Assembly (NCBI GenBank): GCA_020845775.1
Contig: JADLFC010000076.1
Location: forward strand, 1-36,142
Length of the DNA stretch: 36,142 nt
Reading direction: 5' to 3'
From: Deltaproteobacteria bacterium
GTDB lineage: Bacteria > Bdellovibrionota_C > UBA2361 > SZUA-149 > JADLFC01
Within the stretch, counting starts at the first letter, position 1; each line of letters opens with the position of its first letter. Position numbers and translations under genes: made by a program. Positions 16,965 to 25,108 of this stretch are shown here, in pieces. Under the pieces are notes generated by a model, which searched no databases, had not been told where the DNA came from, and was given only the letters and a program-made list of their open reading frames with translations.

Positions 16965-19649
16965 CTACTGATGCGACCTATCCAGGCTAGCTCTAAGGAC
17001 TTTAATAGCCTCCTCGAAACCTTTAAGTTTTCCTCTCTCCTTTTCAACTACCTGCTGAGGAGCCTTGCTTAAAAACGCATTCGAGGACAGCTTCTCCGAT
17101 GTGCGCTGAATCTCGCTCTCCAGCACTTCGATTTTTTTCACCACCCGCTCTCGCTCTTCGGCAACATCCGCTTGATGCGGAAAAACCACCGATATTTTTA
17201 AATTCGACACTATAACCGTAAGGGCATTCTCTGGAAGCGAGTTAAGAGTTATGGAATTTAACCTAGCTAGTTTGGCAATTAGCTGAGCGTGCTCCATAAC
17301 TAGCACCACTTCAGACTCGTCCCCATCCACTACCGCCTCAAGCCCCAAAGCCGGATTAATATTTTTTTCGGAGCGCAATGTTCTAATTGCCGATATAAAC
17401 GAGATAACTAGATTCATCTCGCGCTCGGCACTTAAGTCGCGCAAAAAAGCTCCGCCAAAATCATCTCCCCTTGGGAATGACGCCTTAGACAACGCTTGTC
17501 GCTCCTCGCTAGTAAGCGAAGGCAAGGTATCCCAGATCTCACTAGCGACGAAGGGAACTGTCGGATAGAGCAACCTAAGCGAAGCATCCAGCACGACGAG
17601 CAAGGTTCTAATTACATTTATCGCCTCTCCCCCTTCGTAGCGAGCCAACTGGAACTTGCTTATTTCTACGTACCAAGCGCAGAACTCGTCCCAAAAAAAT
17701 CTATAGTTAGCAGCACATATGTCGCTAAAATGATAGGCTTCGTAACCGACTACGTTTTCTTCAATAGTTTTGGCAACGCGAGAGCGAATCCAACGAGAAT
17801 ACAAATCATTGCTTAAATCCGCACCACCTCGAACGACAAAAGCATCACTTTCCTTTTCTTGGATCTTCCCTACATGCACCGAAACGAACCTAGCAGCATT
17901 CCAAACCTTGTTGATGAAATTTCTATATCCTTCTATACGCGAGGCGGATAAATTGATATCTCGTCCCTGCACAGTCATTATCGCTAGCGCAAAACGCAAA
18001 GCATCTGCCCCATACTGCTCGATAATGTCTAAAGGATCGATTACATTTCCCTTTGTTTTTGACATCTTTTGGCCGCGTTCATCCCGCACCATTGCATGGA
18101 GGTACACTTGCCTAAAAGGAATTTGCTCAGTCATTTTAATCCCCATCATCATCATCCGTGCCACCCAGAAGAAAAGTATATCTGCACCCGTAACTAGAAC
18201 GCTCGTAGGGTAAAACTTCTTTAACAGCGGTGTTTTTTCCGGCCAGCCCATCGTGCTAAATGGCCACAAAGCCGAGCTAAACCAAGTATCCAATACGTCT
18301 GGGTCTTGCTTAATATTCTTACTACCGCAATGCTCGCATGCGGTTGGCTCTTTGCTGGCAACAGTCATTTTACCGCAACCGCAGTGCCAAGCGGGGATTT
18401 GATGCCCCCACCACAATTGGCGCGATATGCACCAGTCGCGAATATTATCTAGCCAGTGATAATAAGTAGCCTCCCAGGACGGGGGTATAATCTCTGTCTC
18501 GCCGCTCCTCACTGCCTCGGCAGCAGCGCAAGCTAAATCCTTCATGCGCATAAACCACTGAGTAGATACTAGCGGTTGAGTAACTGATTGACATCTATAA
18601 CAGCGTCCTATTTTTAACTCGTGCTCCTGCGCGCCGAGAAGGACGCCTTGCTGCATGAGATCCTTAATTATTGCCTGCCGACAATTCCCCACTTCTAGCC
18701 CAGCATACGGCCCGGCGGCCTTTGTCATCCGCCCATCAAATCCAATGACCGTCACGATCTCTAAATCGTGCCTGCGGCCAGCCTCAAAATCGTTCGGATC
18801 GTGTCCCGGAGTTATTTTTACAGCGCCGCTGCCAAAAGCTGGATCGACAAAGTCATCAGCTATAATCGGTATCGTCCTATTGATAATGGGTAGTTCTACT
18901 AGTTTCCCAATTAGCTGCTGATAGCGAGTATCGCTAGGATGGACAGCAACCGCCGTATCGCCAAGCATAGTTTCTGGCCTCGTTGTATCGACTTCTATAA
19001 AACCAGGCTCTCCAGCCGATGCACCGATAATCGGATATCTAAGGCGATACAACTTGCCACTCTCTGGTTCGTCCGGATATTCGACCTCTAAATCTGCCAA
19101 GGCGCTCTCGCATCTAGGACACCAGTTTATCATGTAGTTATCGCGATATATTAGACCCTCGCGAAAGAGCCTCACAAACACATCGACTACCGCCTGCGAC
19201 AAGCCTTCGTCCATCGTAAAGCGTTCGCGTTCCCAATCACAAGAACATCCAAGTCGCTTAAGTTGACTAATAATTTGGCCGCCAGATTGCGCCTTCCATT
19301 CCCAAACGCGCTTGACGAAGGCATCGCGACCCATCTGGTTTTTTGTGGTGCCCTCTTTGGCAAGTTGCTTTTCAACTACATTTTGCGTTGCTATCCCCGC
19401 GTGATCGGTTCCGGGTATCCATAGAACTTCTCTGCCCCTCAGCCGATAATAGCGACACAGCATGTCCTGCAAAGTGTTGTTTAAGGCATGGCCTAAATGC
19501 AGGGAACCAGTTACATTAGGCGGGGGTATGACGATAGAAAATCCTGGCTTATCGCTAGCCTCATCTGCACGAAAGGACTTATTGTTGACCCAGTGTGCTG
19601 CCCACTTTTCTTCTATGCGCTTAGGCTCATATTTATCTTCTAGCTTCAT
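16965..19649 (-). CDS. valS: Valyl-tRNA synthetase
   Basis: This class I synthetase charges tRNA-Val and edits mischarged threonine. I chose ATG 19649 (MKLEDKYEP); an in-frame GTG at 19661 would add four residues. Motifs are PPPNVTGSLHLGHALNNTLQD (the HIGH region), the editing-domain segment VDTTRPETMLGDTAVAVHP, KMSKTKGNVIDP (the KMSKS loop) and the family signature WCISRQLWWGHQIPAW. A four-cysteine zinc-ribbon-like insert follows the latter (CGCG...CEHCG). The C-terminus (about 825-890) is the expected coiled-coil arm that contacts tRNA. The length of about 894 residues is typical of bacterial ValRS. It appears to lead the valS-nadC-birA-coaX operon; the gap to the FHA gene upstream is 74 bases. 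Confidence 0.97.
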   Translation of the reverse strand: MKLEDKYEPKRIEEKWAAHWVNNKSFRADEASDKPGFSIVIPPPNVTGSLHLGHALNNTLQDMLCRYYRLRGREVLWIPGTDHAGIATQNVVEKQLAKEGTTKNQMGRDAFVKRVWEWKAQSGGQIISQLKRLGCSCDWERERFTMDEGLSQAVVDVFVRLFREGLIYRDNYMINWCPRCESALADLEVEYPDEPESGKLYRLRYPIIGASAGEPGFIEVDTTRPETMLGDTAVAVHPSDTRYQQLIGKLVELPIINRTIPIIADDFVDPAFGSGAVKITPGHDPNDFEAGRRHDLEIVTVIGFDGRMTKAAGPYAGLEVGNCRQAIIKDLMQQGVLLGAQEHELKIGRCYRCQSVTQPLVSTQWFMRMKDLACAAAEAVRSGETEIIPPSWEATYYHWLDNIRDWCISRQLWWGHQIPAWHCGCGKMTVASKEPTACEHCGSKNIKQDPDVLDTWFSSALWPFSTMGWPEKTPLLKKFYPTSVLVTGADILFFWVARMMMMGIKMTEQIPFRQVYLHAMVRDERGQKMSKTKGNVIDPLDIIEQYGADALRFALAIMTVQGRDINLSASRIEGYRNFINKVWNAARFVSVHVGKIQEKESDAFVVRGGADLSNDLYSRWIRSRVAKTIEENVVGYEAYHFSDICAANYRFFWDEFCAWYVEISKFQLARYEGGEAINVIRTLLVVLDASLRLLYPTVPFVASEIWDTLPSLTSEERQALSKASFPRGDDFGGAFLRDLSAEREMNLVISFISAIRTLRSEKNINPALGLEAVVDGDESEVVLVMEHAQLIAKLARLNSITLNSLPENALTVIVSNLKISVVFPHQADVAEERERVVKKIEVLESEIQRTSEKLSSNAFLSKAPQQVVEKERGKLKGFEEAIKVLRASLDRSHQ

Positions 19650-19723
19650 ACTACGCACCACGAACTTTAAACGACATGGTTATTAACGGGTAAATTGTGT
19701 ATCTGTTTGCTACTGTTTTTAAT

Positions 19724-20725
19724 TTATAGCGGATAGAAGAGCAATACTACGACAAAGATTATGGCAAGGAATGTGGCTACGCCAATAAAAATAACGACAG
19801 ACTCGGACAAAGAAGATCCGGATGTATTCTCATCATCCCTTTTAAACTGAGAAAATCTATGTAATGAGCTAACGGGAAATGCCGAACTCGTTTCATCTAT
19901 CTCTCCCGAATTGACATCGTTTTCCGCCACATCTCGACTCTCCACCTCCTGCCCAAAAACAAACGGCCTGCCGGTGGTATTCTTGCGACGAACCGCTTCT
20001 GAACGCCACTCACCACTTACGGTCACTCCTGATGGTGACCTAGGACCTGCTTTGTATTGGCCCTTAGTAACTAATTGCGGGACGAGGGAAGACGAATCGC
20101 TCACCACAACTTTTAGCTCCTCTACGTCAATTTCATCCCTATCGACAAGAGACGTCGTACCTCGCACACCTACACCCCCCACCTTAACCGTTGGGCCCAC
20201 CTTCCCGACCGTAAGCTCTAGCCTGCCCAGGTTGCGGGCGATGACCATAATTAGGTTATCAGACGCAAAACCTTCTATATTAAAGTTAGCCTCTGGCCCG
20301 CCCAGTACTAGCCTATCATCTGGCTCTATCAAATCTACCTGCTCTCTAAACTTGCCACCTACAAATACTAGTAGGAAAACGCTTACATAAACATCAGGCA
20401 AGCCCGATATGTCCTCCTTGCTCAAGTCCGAAACGCGCAAAGGAAAATCCGCAAGCTGAATGACATCGTGATTCCTCAACAAACGAACCTGGCCCTGACT
20501 GACCTCAATGCCATTAACCCAGGACTTGTTTGTGCTACCGAGATCGCGAAAAACCCAGCTATCACCTGCCTGTTGAATTAGTGCATGCAGCCTAGACACA
20601 CCTTCTGCGTCTATGACTACGTCATTATCACTCGATCGCCCCAATGATAGAGAACCAGCGCTGATGCTGGTAATAGTCGAAGGGTCTCCATAAGCAAGCG
20701 TTTCGAGTTTTAACATACAAGGCAT
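19724..20725 (-). CDS. FHA-domain protein with C-terminal membrane anchor
   Basis: Residues about 8-100 form a forkhead-associated domain that binds phosphothreonine peptides. It has the hallmark LGRSSDNDVVID, VSRLHALIQ, and LGSTNKSWVNG motifs, including the conserved Arg, Ser and Asn. A second, less clear region follows (about 110-210) and may be a divergent second FHA-like beta fold (DRLVLGG...DNLIMV). Then comes a polar low-complexity stretch and a single transmembrane segment at about 306-331 at the very end, so the protein is probably tail-anchored with the FHA domain in the cytoplasm. The start is ATG 20725, with AGGA a few bases upstream; the later ATG at 20716 has none. It precedes valS. 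No kinase is visible nearby. Confidence 0.85.
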   Translation of the reverse strand: MPCMLKLETLAYGDPSTITSISAGSLSLGRSSDNDVVIDAEGVSRLHALIQQAGDSWVFRDLGSTNKSWVNGIEVSQGQVRLLRNHDVIQLADFPLRVSDLSKEDISGLPDVYVSVFLLVFVGGKFREQVDLIEPDDRLVLGGPEANFNIEGFASDNLIMVIARNLGRLELTVGKVGPTVKVGGVGVRGTTSLVDRDEIDVEELKVVVSDSSSLVPQLVTKGQYKAGPRSPSGVTVSGEWRSEAVRRKNTTGRPFVFGQEVESRDVAENDVNSGEIDETSSAFPVSSLHRFSQFKRDDENTSGSSLSESVVIFIGVATFLAIIFVVVLLFYPL

Positions 20726-20885
20726 CTATCCTCACTCAACATCGCAACATTCTAATATTACTGATAAATTTTACAATTAATTAGCTCATCTATAGCTCGA
20801 CTTTAGCGAACAGCACTAGCCATCATACATTTAGGTAGCGTCGCGCGCACTAAAGATTCTAAATTATACTGCCGATTAGGGATTT

Positions 20886-21182
20886 ATGAGTAACATTGGC
20901 GCAATTCTGGCTCCAGCGGCGAGTATCGCCGCGCATGGCAATCAAGCAGCTACACCCAGGGCCGATGCTAGCAATGCGCACAACTTAGCCAACAACAGCA
21001 TAGCAACAGTAGGAACCGCAGCGGTCGTCTCCTTACGGGCATCGAGCAAAGAAAGGGCGGCCTCGTCTGGCGAAAAGCGGCAAATAGACGCAGCCTTTGA
21101 TAAAGAAAGAATAAAGGGCGGCCGCAAGGATAGCAAAAGTTCGTCGGCATCGTCAAAAAAGAGCTTAAATGTTGTAGCCTAG
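20886..21182 (+). CDS. Small Ala/Ser/Lys-rich hypothetical protein
   Basis: This 98-residue frame starts at ATG 20886 with an AGGGA a few bases upstream. The N-terminal half is alanine- and asparagine-rich and the C-terminal half is highly charged and serine/lysine-rich. The stretch DASNAHNLANNSIATVGTA faintly recalls the N-terminal helix of flagellar rod/hook proteins (ANNLANxxTxG), but this is not enough for an assignment. Two frames on the opposite strand overlap it and look like shadows. It stands alone between the divergent FHA gene and korA. Codon use looks coding rather than random. Confidence that it is a true gene is moderate. Confidence 0.45.
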   Translation: MSNIGAILAPAASIAAHGNQAATPRADASNAHNLANNSIATVGTAAVVSLRASSKERAASSGEKRQIDAAFDKERIKGGRKDSKSSSASSKKSLNVVA

Positions 21183-21279
21183 CAACTACGACGAGCATCT
21201 GCCCCATTTTATTTTTGCCCCCACTATTTGAGCAGATACGCACTTTCCCATTTGCGCTCCTTAGGATAGCCTAGACTCC

Positions 21280-23139
21280 ATGGAAGGCAATAAGAAGAGA
21301 CCAATTCGCCAAGAGCAATTAGCATCGGTGGTCATTCGCTTTGCGGGAGATTCCGGCGATGGAATTCAGCTAACGGGTAGCCAGTTTACGGATGAATCGG
21401 CCTTGGTGGGAAACGACGTAGTTACTCTACCAAATTTTCCGGCCGAAATTAGAGCGCCAGCGGGAACTATTGCGGGCGTAAGCGGATTTCAGATTCATTT
21501 TAGCAGCAGCGATATTTACTCCCCCGGCGATAGACCGGATGTGCTCGTAGCCTTGAATCCTGCGGCATTAAAGCTCAACTTAAAGGATTTAAAACTAGGT
21601 GGGATTCTAATTTTAAATGAAGATGCATTTACGCCCAAAGCTCTTTCGAGAGTTGGCTTTGCAAATAATCCTTGCCAAGACGAAAAACTTCTCAGCAGCT
21701 ACCGAACTTTTGTCGTTCCCATTACCCAACTTACCAAAGAAGCTTTGGTCGAGAGCGGACTAAGCGCTAGAGAAGTGGAGCGGTGCAAAAACTTTTTTGT
21801 ATTGGGCCTAACGCTCTGGTTGTTCGGAAGACCTACTGACATGACCAGCAAGTGGATAGAAACCAAGTTTAAAAACAAATCCGAACTGGCAAGTGCGAAC
21901 GCTAAAGTACTACAAGCAGGCTACTCCTATGCTGAGGCAACGGAAATTTTTGACGTCTCGTATTGCGTTCCTCCTGCGCCGCTCGAGCCTGGTCGATATA
22001 GAAATCTAAGCGGAAGCGCCTTAACGGCCTATGGACTCGTATCGGCGGCGCAAAAAAGCGGGCTGCCGTTATTTTTTGCCTCCTACCCAATTACGCCAGC
22101 CAGCGAACTGCTGCACGAGCTGGCGCGGTTTAAAAAATACGGCGTTATCACTTTTCAAGCGGAAGATGAAATTGCTGCAATGTGTGCTATTATCGGTGCT
22201 TCGTATGGCGGAGCCTTGGCTCTCACGTGTTGCAGCGGACCCGGTTTTTCGCTCAAAGCTGAAGCCTTGGGACTTGCGGTTATGGCAGAACTCCCCTTGG
22301 TAGTAGTAAACGTCCAACGCGCAGGACCCTCAACGGGGCTACCGACGAAGACGGAACAATCGGATTTGCTGCAGGCTATTTATGGCAGACATGGCGAAGC
22401 TCCGCTATGCGTGTTAGCGGCCTCCTCGCCAAGCAATTCGTTTAAAATGGCTTACGAGGCTTGTAGGATTGCTACAAAATACATGACTCCAGTAATTTTG
22501 CTTTCCGATGGCTATATCGCCATGGGTTCTGAACCCTGGAAAATCGCCGATCCAGACGAGCTGTCGCTTTTTGAAGTTGCTTTTACCGAGGTCAATAACA
22601 ACCCGGGAGGCCGATTTCTTGCATACAAGCGCGACGAAGCAACGCTAGCGCGGCCATGGGTTAAGGCCGGAACCAAAGATCTCGCTCACCGAATTGGTGG
22701 TTTAGAAAAGGAGAACGAAACAGGCGATGTCTCGTACGACGCTAACAACCACCACCTCATGTGCCAACTGAGAGCTGAAAAAATTAACCGCATCGCCCAG
22801 GAGATTCCACCACTTTCTGTCGAGGGGCCAAGCGATGCCGAGTTGCTGCTACTCGGCTGGGGTGGAACTGAGGGCATATTGCGCGAAGCCTTAAAAGTGT
22901 GCCAGGCAAACAAATTGCCCGTAGCGCGCCTACATCTCCATTACTTAAATCCGCTACCTTCTGATTTAAAAGAGGTTCTTGGGCGTTTTAAGCATATCCT
23001 AATTCCGGAATTAAACTTCGGACAACTTAGAACCTTGATTCGAGATAAGTATTTAGTCGATGCGCGAGGCTTAAATCGCCTAACGGGCGAAATTTTTAAA
23101 GTCGAAGAAGTAGTGCGAGCAGTTCAGGAAATGTTATGA
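21280..23139 (+). CDS. korA: 2-oxoglutarate:ferredoxin oxidoreductase, fused gamma-alpha subunit
   Basis: This is the large subunit of a two-subunit 2-oxoacid:ferredoxin oxidoreductase that decarboxylates 2-oxoglutarate to succinyl-CoA and reduces ferredoxin. Residues about 17-195 are the gamma (catalytic/CoA-side) domain, beginning VVIRFAGDSGDGIQLTG. Residues about 210-600 are the alpha domain, with FFASYPITPASELLHELA, the EDEIAAMCAIIGASYGGALALTCCSGPGFSLKAEALGLAV region, and QRAGPSTGLPTKTEQSDL. The gamma-alpha fusion of about 620 residues is typical of the KorA type found in aerobes and in reductive-TCA organisms. The start is ATG 21280. The stop overlaps the korB start in an ATGA arrangement. 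2-Oxoglutarate specificity is inferred from overall similarity and is not proven. Confidence 0.92.
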   Translation: MEGNKKRPIRQEQLASVVIRFAGDSGDGIQLTGSQFTDESALVGNDVVTLPNFPAEIRAPAGTIAGVSGFQIHFSSSDIYSPGDRPDVLVALNPAALKLNLKDLKLGGILILNEDAFTPKALSRVGFANNPCQDEKLLSSYRTFVVPITQLTKEALVESGLSAREVERCKNFFVLGLTLWLFGRPTDMTSKWIETKFKNKSELASANAKVLQAGYSYAEATEIFDVSYCVPPAPLEPGRYRNLSGSALTAYGLVSAAQKSGLPLFFASYPITPASELLHELARFKKYGVITFQAEDEIAAMCAIIGASYGGALALTCCSGPGFSLKAEALGLAVMAELPLVVVNVQRAGPSTGLPTKTEQSDLLQAIYGRHGEAPLCVLAASSPSNSFKMAYEACRIATKYMTPVILLSDGYIAMGSEPWKIADPDELSLFEVAFTEVNNNPGGRFLAYKRDEATLARPWVKAGTKDLAHRIGGLEKENETGDVSYDANNHHLMCQLRAEKINRIAQEIPPLSVEGPSDAELLLLGWGGTEGILREALKVCQANKLPVARLHLHYLNPLPSDLKEVLGRFKHILIPELNFGQLRTLIRDKYLVDARGLNRLTGEIFKVEEVVRAVQEML

Positions 23140-24173
23140 ATAAAAAAGTGCAGCTAAACAAATCCGACTTCGAATCCCACTTGGAAGTTCGCTGGTGCCC
23201 GGGGTGTGGCGATTATTCGGTTTTAGCGGCTGTGCAGCGCTACCTAGCATCGATTGGCGAGCCCATTGAGAAGCACGTCTTCGTTTCCGGAATAGGATGC
23301 TCGTCTCGTTTCCCCTATTACATGAACACATATGGCTTTCACACCATTCACGGCCGTGCGCCAGCGATTGCGATGGGCTTAAAAATCGCCCGACCAGATT
23401 TGTCCGTATGGGTAGTTACTGGGGATGGAGATTTATTGAGCATCGGCGGGAACCATTTTCTACACATGCTTAGAAGAAACCCGAATATTAAGGTCTTGCT
23501 GCTAAATAACCAAATTTATGGCCTTACCAAGGGCCAGTATTCGCCAACCTCTACAAAGGGCAAGGTCACTAAATCCTCTCCCGCTGGGTCACCAGACACG
23601 CCGATTAACCCAATTCAACTGGCATTGGGTGCACAGGCAACATTTGTAGCTCGCGTCATAGATGTAGATGCGCAGAATCTCACAGAAGTGCTCTCAGAAG
23701 CGTATACACATAGGGGCACCGCTTTAATAGAAATATATCAAAACTGCAATATATTTAATGACGGGGCATTTGATCGCATTCGAGGAAGAGACGAAAGAGC
23801 GCAATATCAACTACTGCTTAGACACAATGCGCCATTAGTGTTTGGAAGGAATAGCGAAAATGGGTTAATAGTCGAAAATGGTCGAGCAAGAGCTGTGGAA
23901 ATTGGGTCTAACAGTTCGGAAAGCGTAGCAAAATTTGGGATAACTACCTACGACGTTACTAACTTTAGCCTAGCCATGGCAATGGCTACTATTCCGCAAA
24001 CCGACGATGCATGCGTTCCGATGGGGGTTTTCTACAAGGTTGACAGGCCCTGTATCGAAGATGTATTGGCGGAACAATTAAAGGATGCGCGCAAGAAAGC
24101 CCAGCTATCTTCGTCGGCAAAAGATAATTTAGAAGAATTATATCTTTCTGGAAATACATGGACGATAAGGTAG
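23136..24173 (+). CDS. korB: 2-oxoglutarate:ferredoxin oxidoreductase, beta subunit
   Basis: The beta subunit binds thiamine diphosphate and one 4Fe-4S cluster. Cysteines of the cluster appear in RWCPGCGDYSVL, GIGCSSRFPYYM and YQNCNIFNDGAF. The thiamine diphosphate-magnesium motif is VTGDGDLLSIGGNHF...LLNNQIYGLTKGQYSPTS. The 345-residue length is normal. It starts at ATG 23136 within an ATGA overlap with korA, and AGGAA at 23126-23130 serves as ribosome binding site, so the two are translationally coupled. No korC/korD or ferredoxin gene is adjacent, so the enzyme appears to be a self-sufficient alpha-beta type. Confidence 0.93.
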   Translation: MNKKVQLNKSDFESHLEVRWCPGCGDYSVLAAVQRYLASIGEPIEKHVFVSGIGCSSRFPYYMNTYGFHTIHGRAPAIAMGLKIARPDLSVWVVTGDGDLLSIGGNHFLHMLRRNPNIKVLLLNNQIYGLTKGQYSPTSTKGKVTKSSPAGSPDTPINPIQLALGAQATFVARVIDVDAQNLTEVLSEAYTHRGTALIEIYQNCNIFNDGAFDRIRGRDERAQYQLLLRHNAPLVFGRNSENGLIVENGRARAVEIGSNSSESVAKFGITTYDVTNFSLAMAMATIPQTDDACVPMGVFYKVDRPCIEDVLAEQLKDARKKAQLSSSAKDNLEELYLSGNTWTIR

Positions 24174-24225
24174 TAGACTGATATTTCGCCTGTTCTGCTT
24201 GACTCTTTTAGAGTGCTTATTTTGC

Positions 24226-25080
24226 ATGGCAGTTATTAGTGAACTAAATATTTATCCGGTAAAATCACTGCGCGGCATATCGCTAAATCACGTAGCGTTA
24301 GGAGTGCGTGGATTGCAATACGACCGCAACTGGATGTTAGTCGATGAGGCAGGAAAGTTTTTATCTCAAAGACAAGTTCCGGAACTTGCGCTTATCGGGG
24401 TATCGCTAAACAATGATTCGATGGTTTTTTCCAAGGACGGTCAAGCACCGTTAAAAATAAGTCTCGTACACGAAAGAAGGCAGCCTGTGGAGGTTAAAGT
24501 TTGGGACGATATGTGCGAGGCAACAGACGAAGGATCCGAAGCATCGAGTTGGTTTAACAAAGCATTGGAGGGCAAATTTACTTCTCACGTGCGTCTGGTT
24601 CGCATTGAGGATAGCTTTAGGCGAGTAGTCGATAGAGAATTACTGCAAGACAATGAGGTGCACACGGCGTTCGCAGATCGCTATCCCTATCTAGTTGTCT
24701 GGGAGGAGGCGCTTCTGATACTAAACGAGCGATTAAAAGCTCGCGGCGTTAGGCCTGTAACAATGGATCGCTTTCGCGCCAACATAGTCCTTAAAGGCCT
24801 GCCCGCCGGAGCGAGCGACGGCGACGTGCTGGCTTTGGAATCGACAAATCAATCCTACAGACTAAGGCTTATAAAACCTTGTAAGCGGTGTAAAATCGTA
24901 GGCATAGACCAGATAACCGCTCAACCAAACGATCCCCCTAATGAGCCACTCGTCACTCTTGTTTCCATGAATAGCGACATCCACGATAAATCCGCCTATT
25001 TTGGCCATAGGGCAATCCTAGCAAAAGGCGCATCGCACCTCGCACGAGTCGGAGACGAGGTCAACGCCTTATTGGCCTAG
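24226..25080 (+). CDS. MOSC domain protein (YcbX/mARC-like)
   Basis: I chose ATG 24226 (MAVISELNIYPVKSLRGI); the open frame extends to TTG 24199. The N-terminal beta-barrel domain (about 1-110) has the YPVKSLRG...GLQYDRNWMLVDE...FLSQRQVPELALI pattern. The MOSC domain (about 125-284) contains DRYPYLVV, MDRFRANIVLKG and the PCKRCKIVGID segment with the cysteine expected to ligate the molybdenum cofactor. Proteins of this type (YcbX, mARC) reduce N-hydroxylated compounds such as N-hydroxylated bases and need an electron donor. The C-terminal 2Fe-2S domain of E. coli YcbX is absent, so it would need a separate partner. It follows korB by about 50 bases and converges with rimO. Confidence 0.88.
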   Translation: MAVISELNIYPVKSLRGISLNHVALGVRGLQYDRNWMLVDEAGKFLSQRQVPELALIGVSLNNDSMVFSKDGQAPLKISLVHERRQPVEVKVWDDMCEATDEGSEASSWFNKALEGKFTSHVRLVRIEDSFRRVVDRELLQDNEVHTAFADRYPYLVVWEEALLILNERLKARGVRPVTMDRFRANIVLKGLPAGASDGDVLALESTNQSYRLRLIKPCKRCKIVGIDQITAQPNDPPNEPLVTLVSMNSDIHDKSAYFGHRAILAKGASHLARVGDEVNALLA

Positions 25081-25108
25081 CGGCAAACATAGTTCGCTTC
25101 CCACTAGC

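Noticed and set aside
17496-18213. Two overlapping plus-strand frames (106 and 147 codons) opposite valS
   Set aside because: The minus-strand frame carries the KMSKS and other ValRS motifs throughout; these are antisense shadows.
20942-21243. Minus-strand frames of 64 and 91 codons opposite the small 98-residue ORF
   Set aside because: Cysteine/arginine-rich translations without a ribosome binding site; the plus-strand frame is the better of the three.
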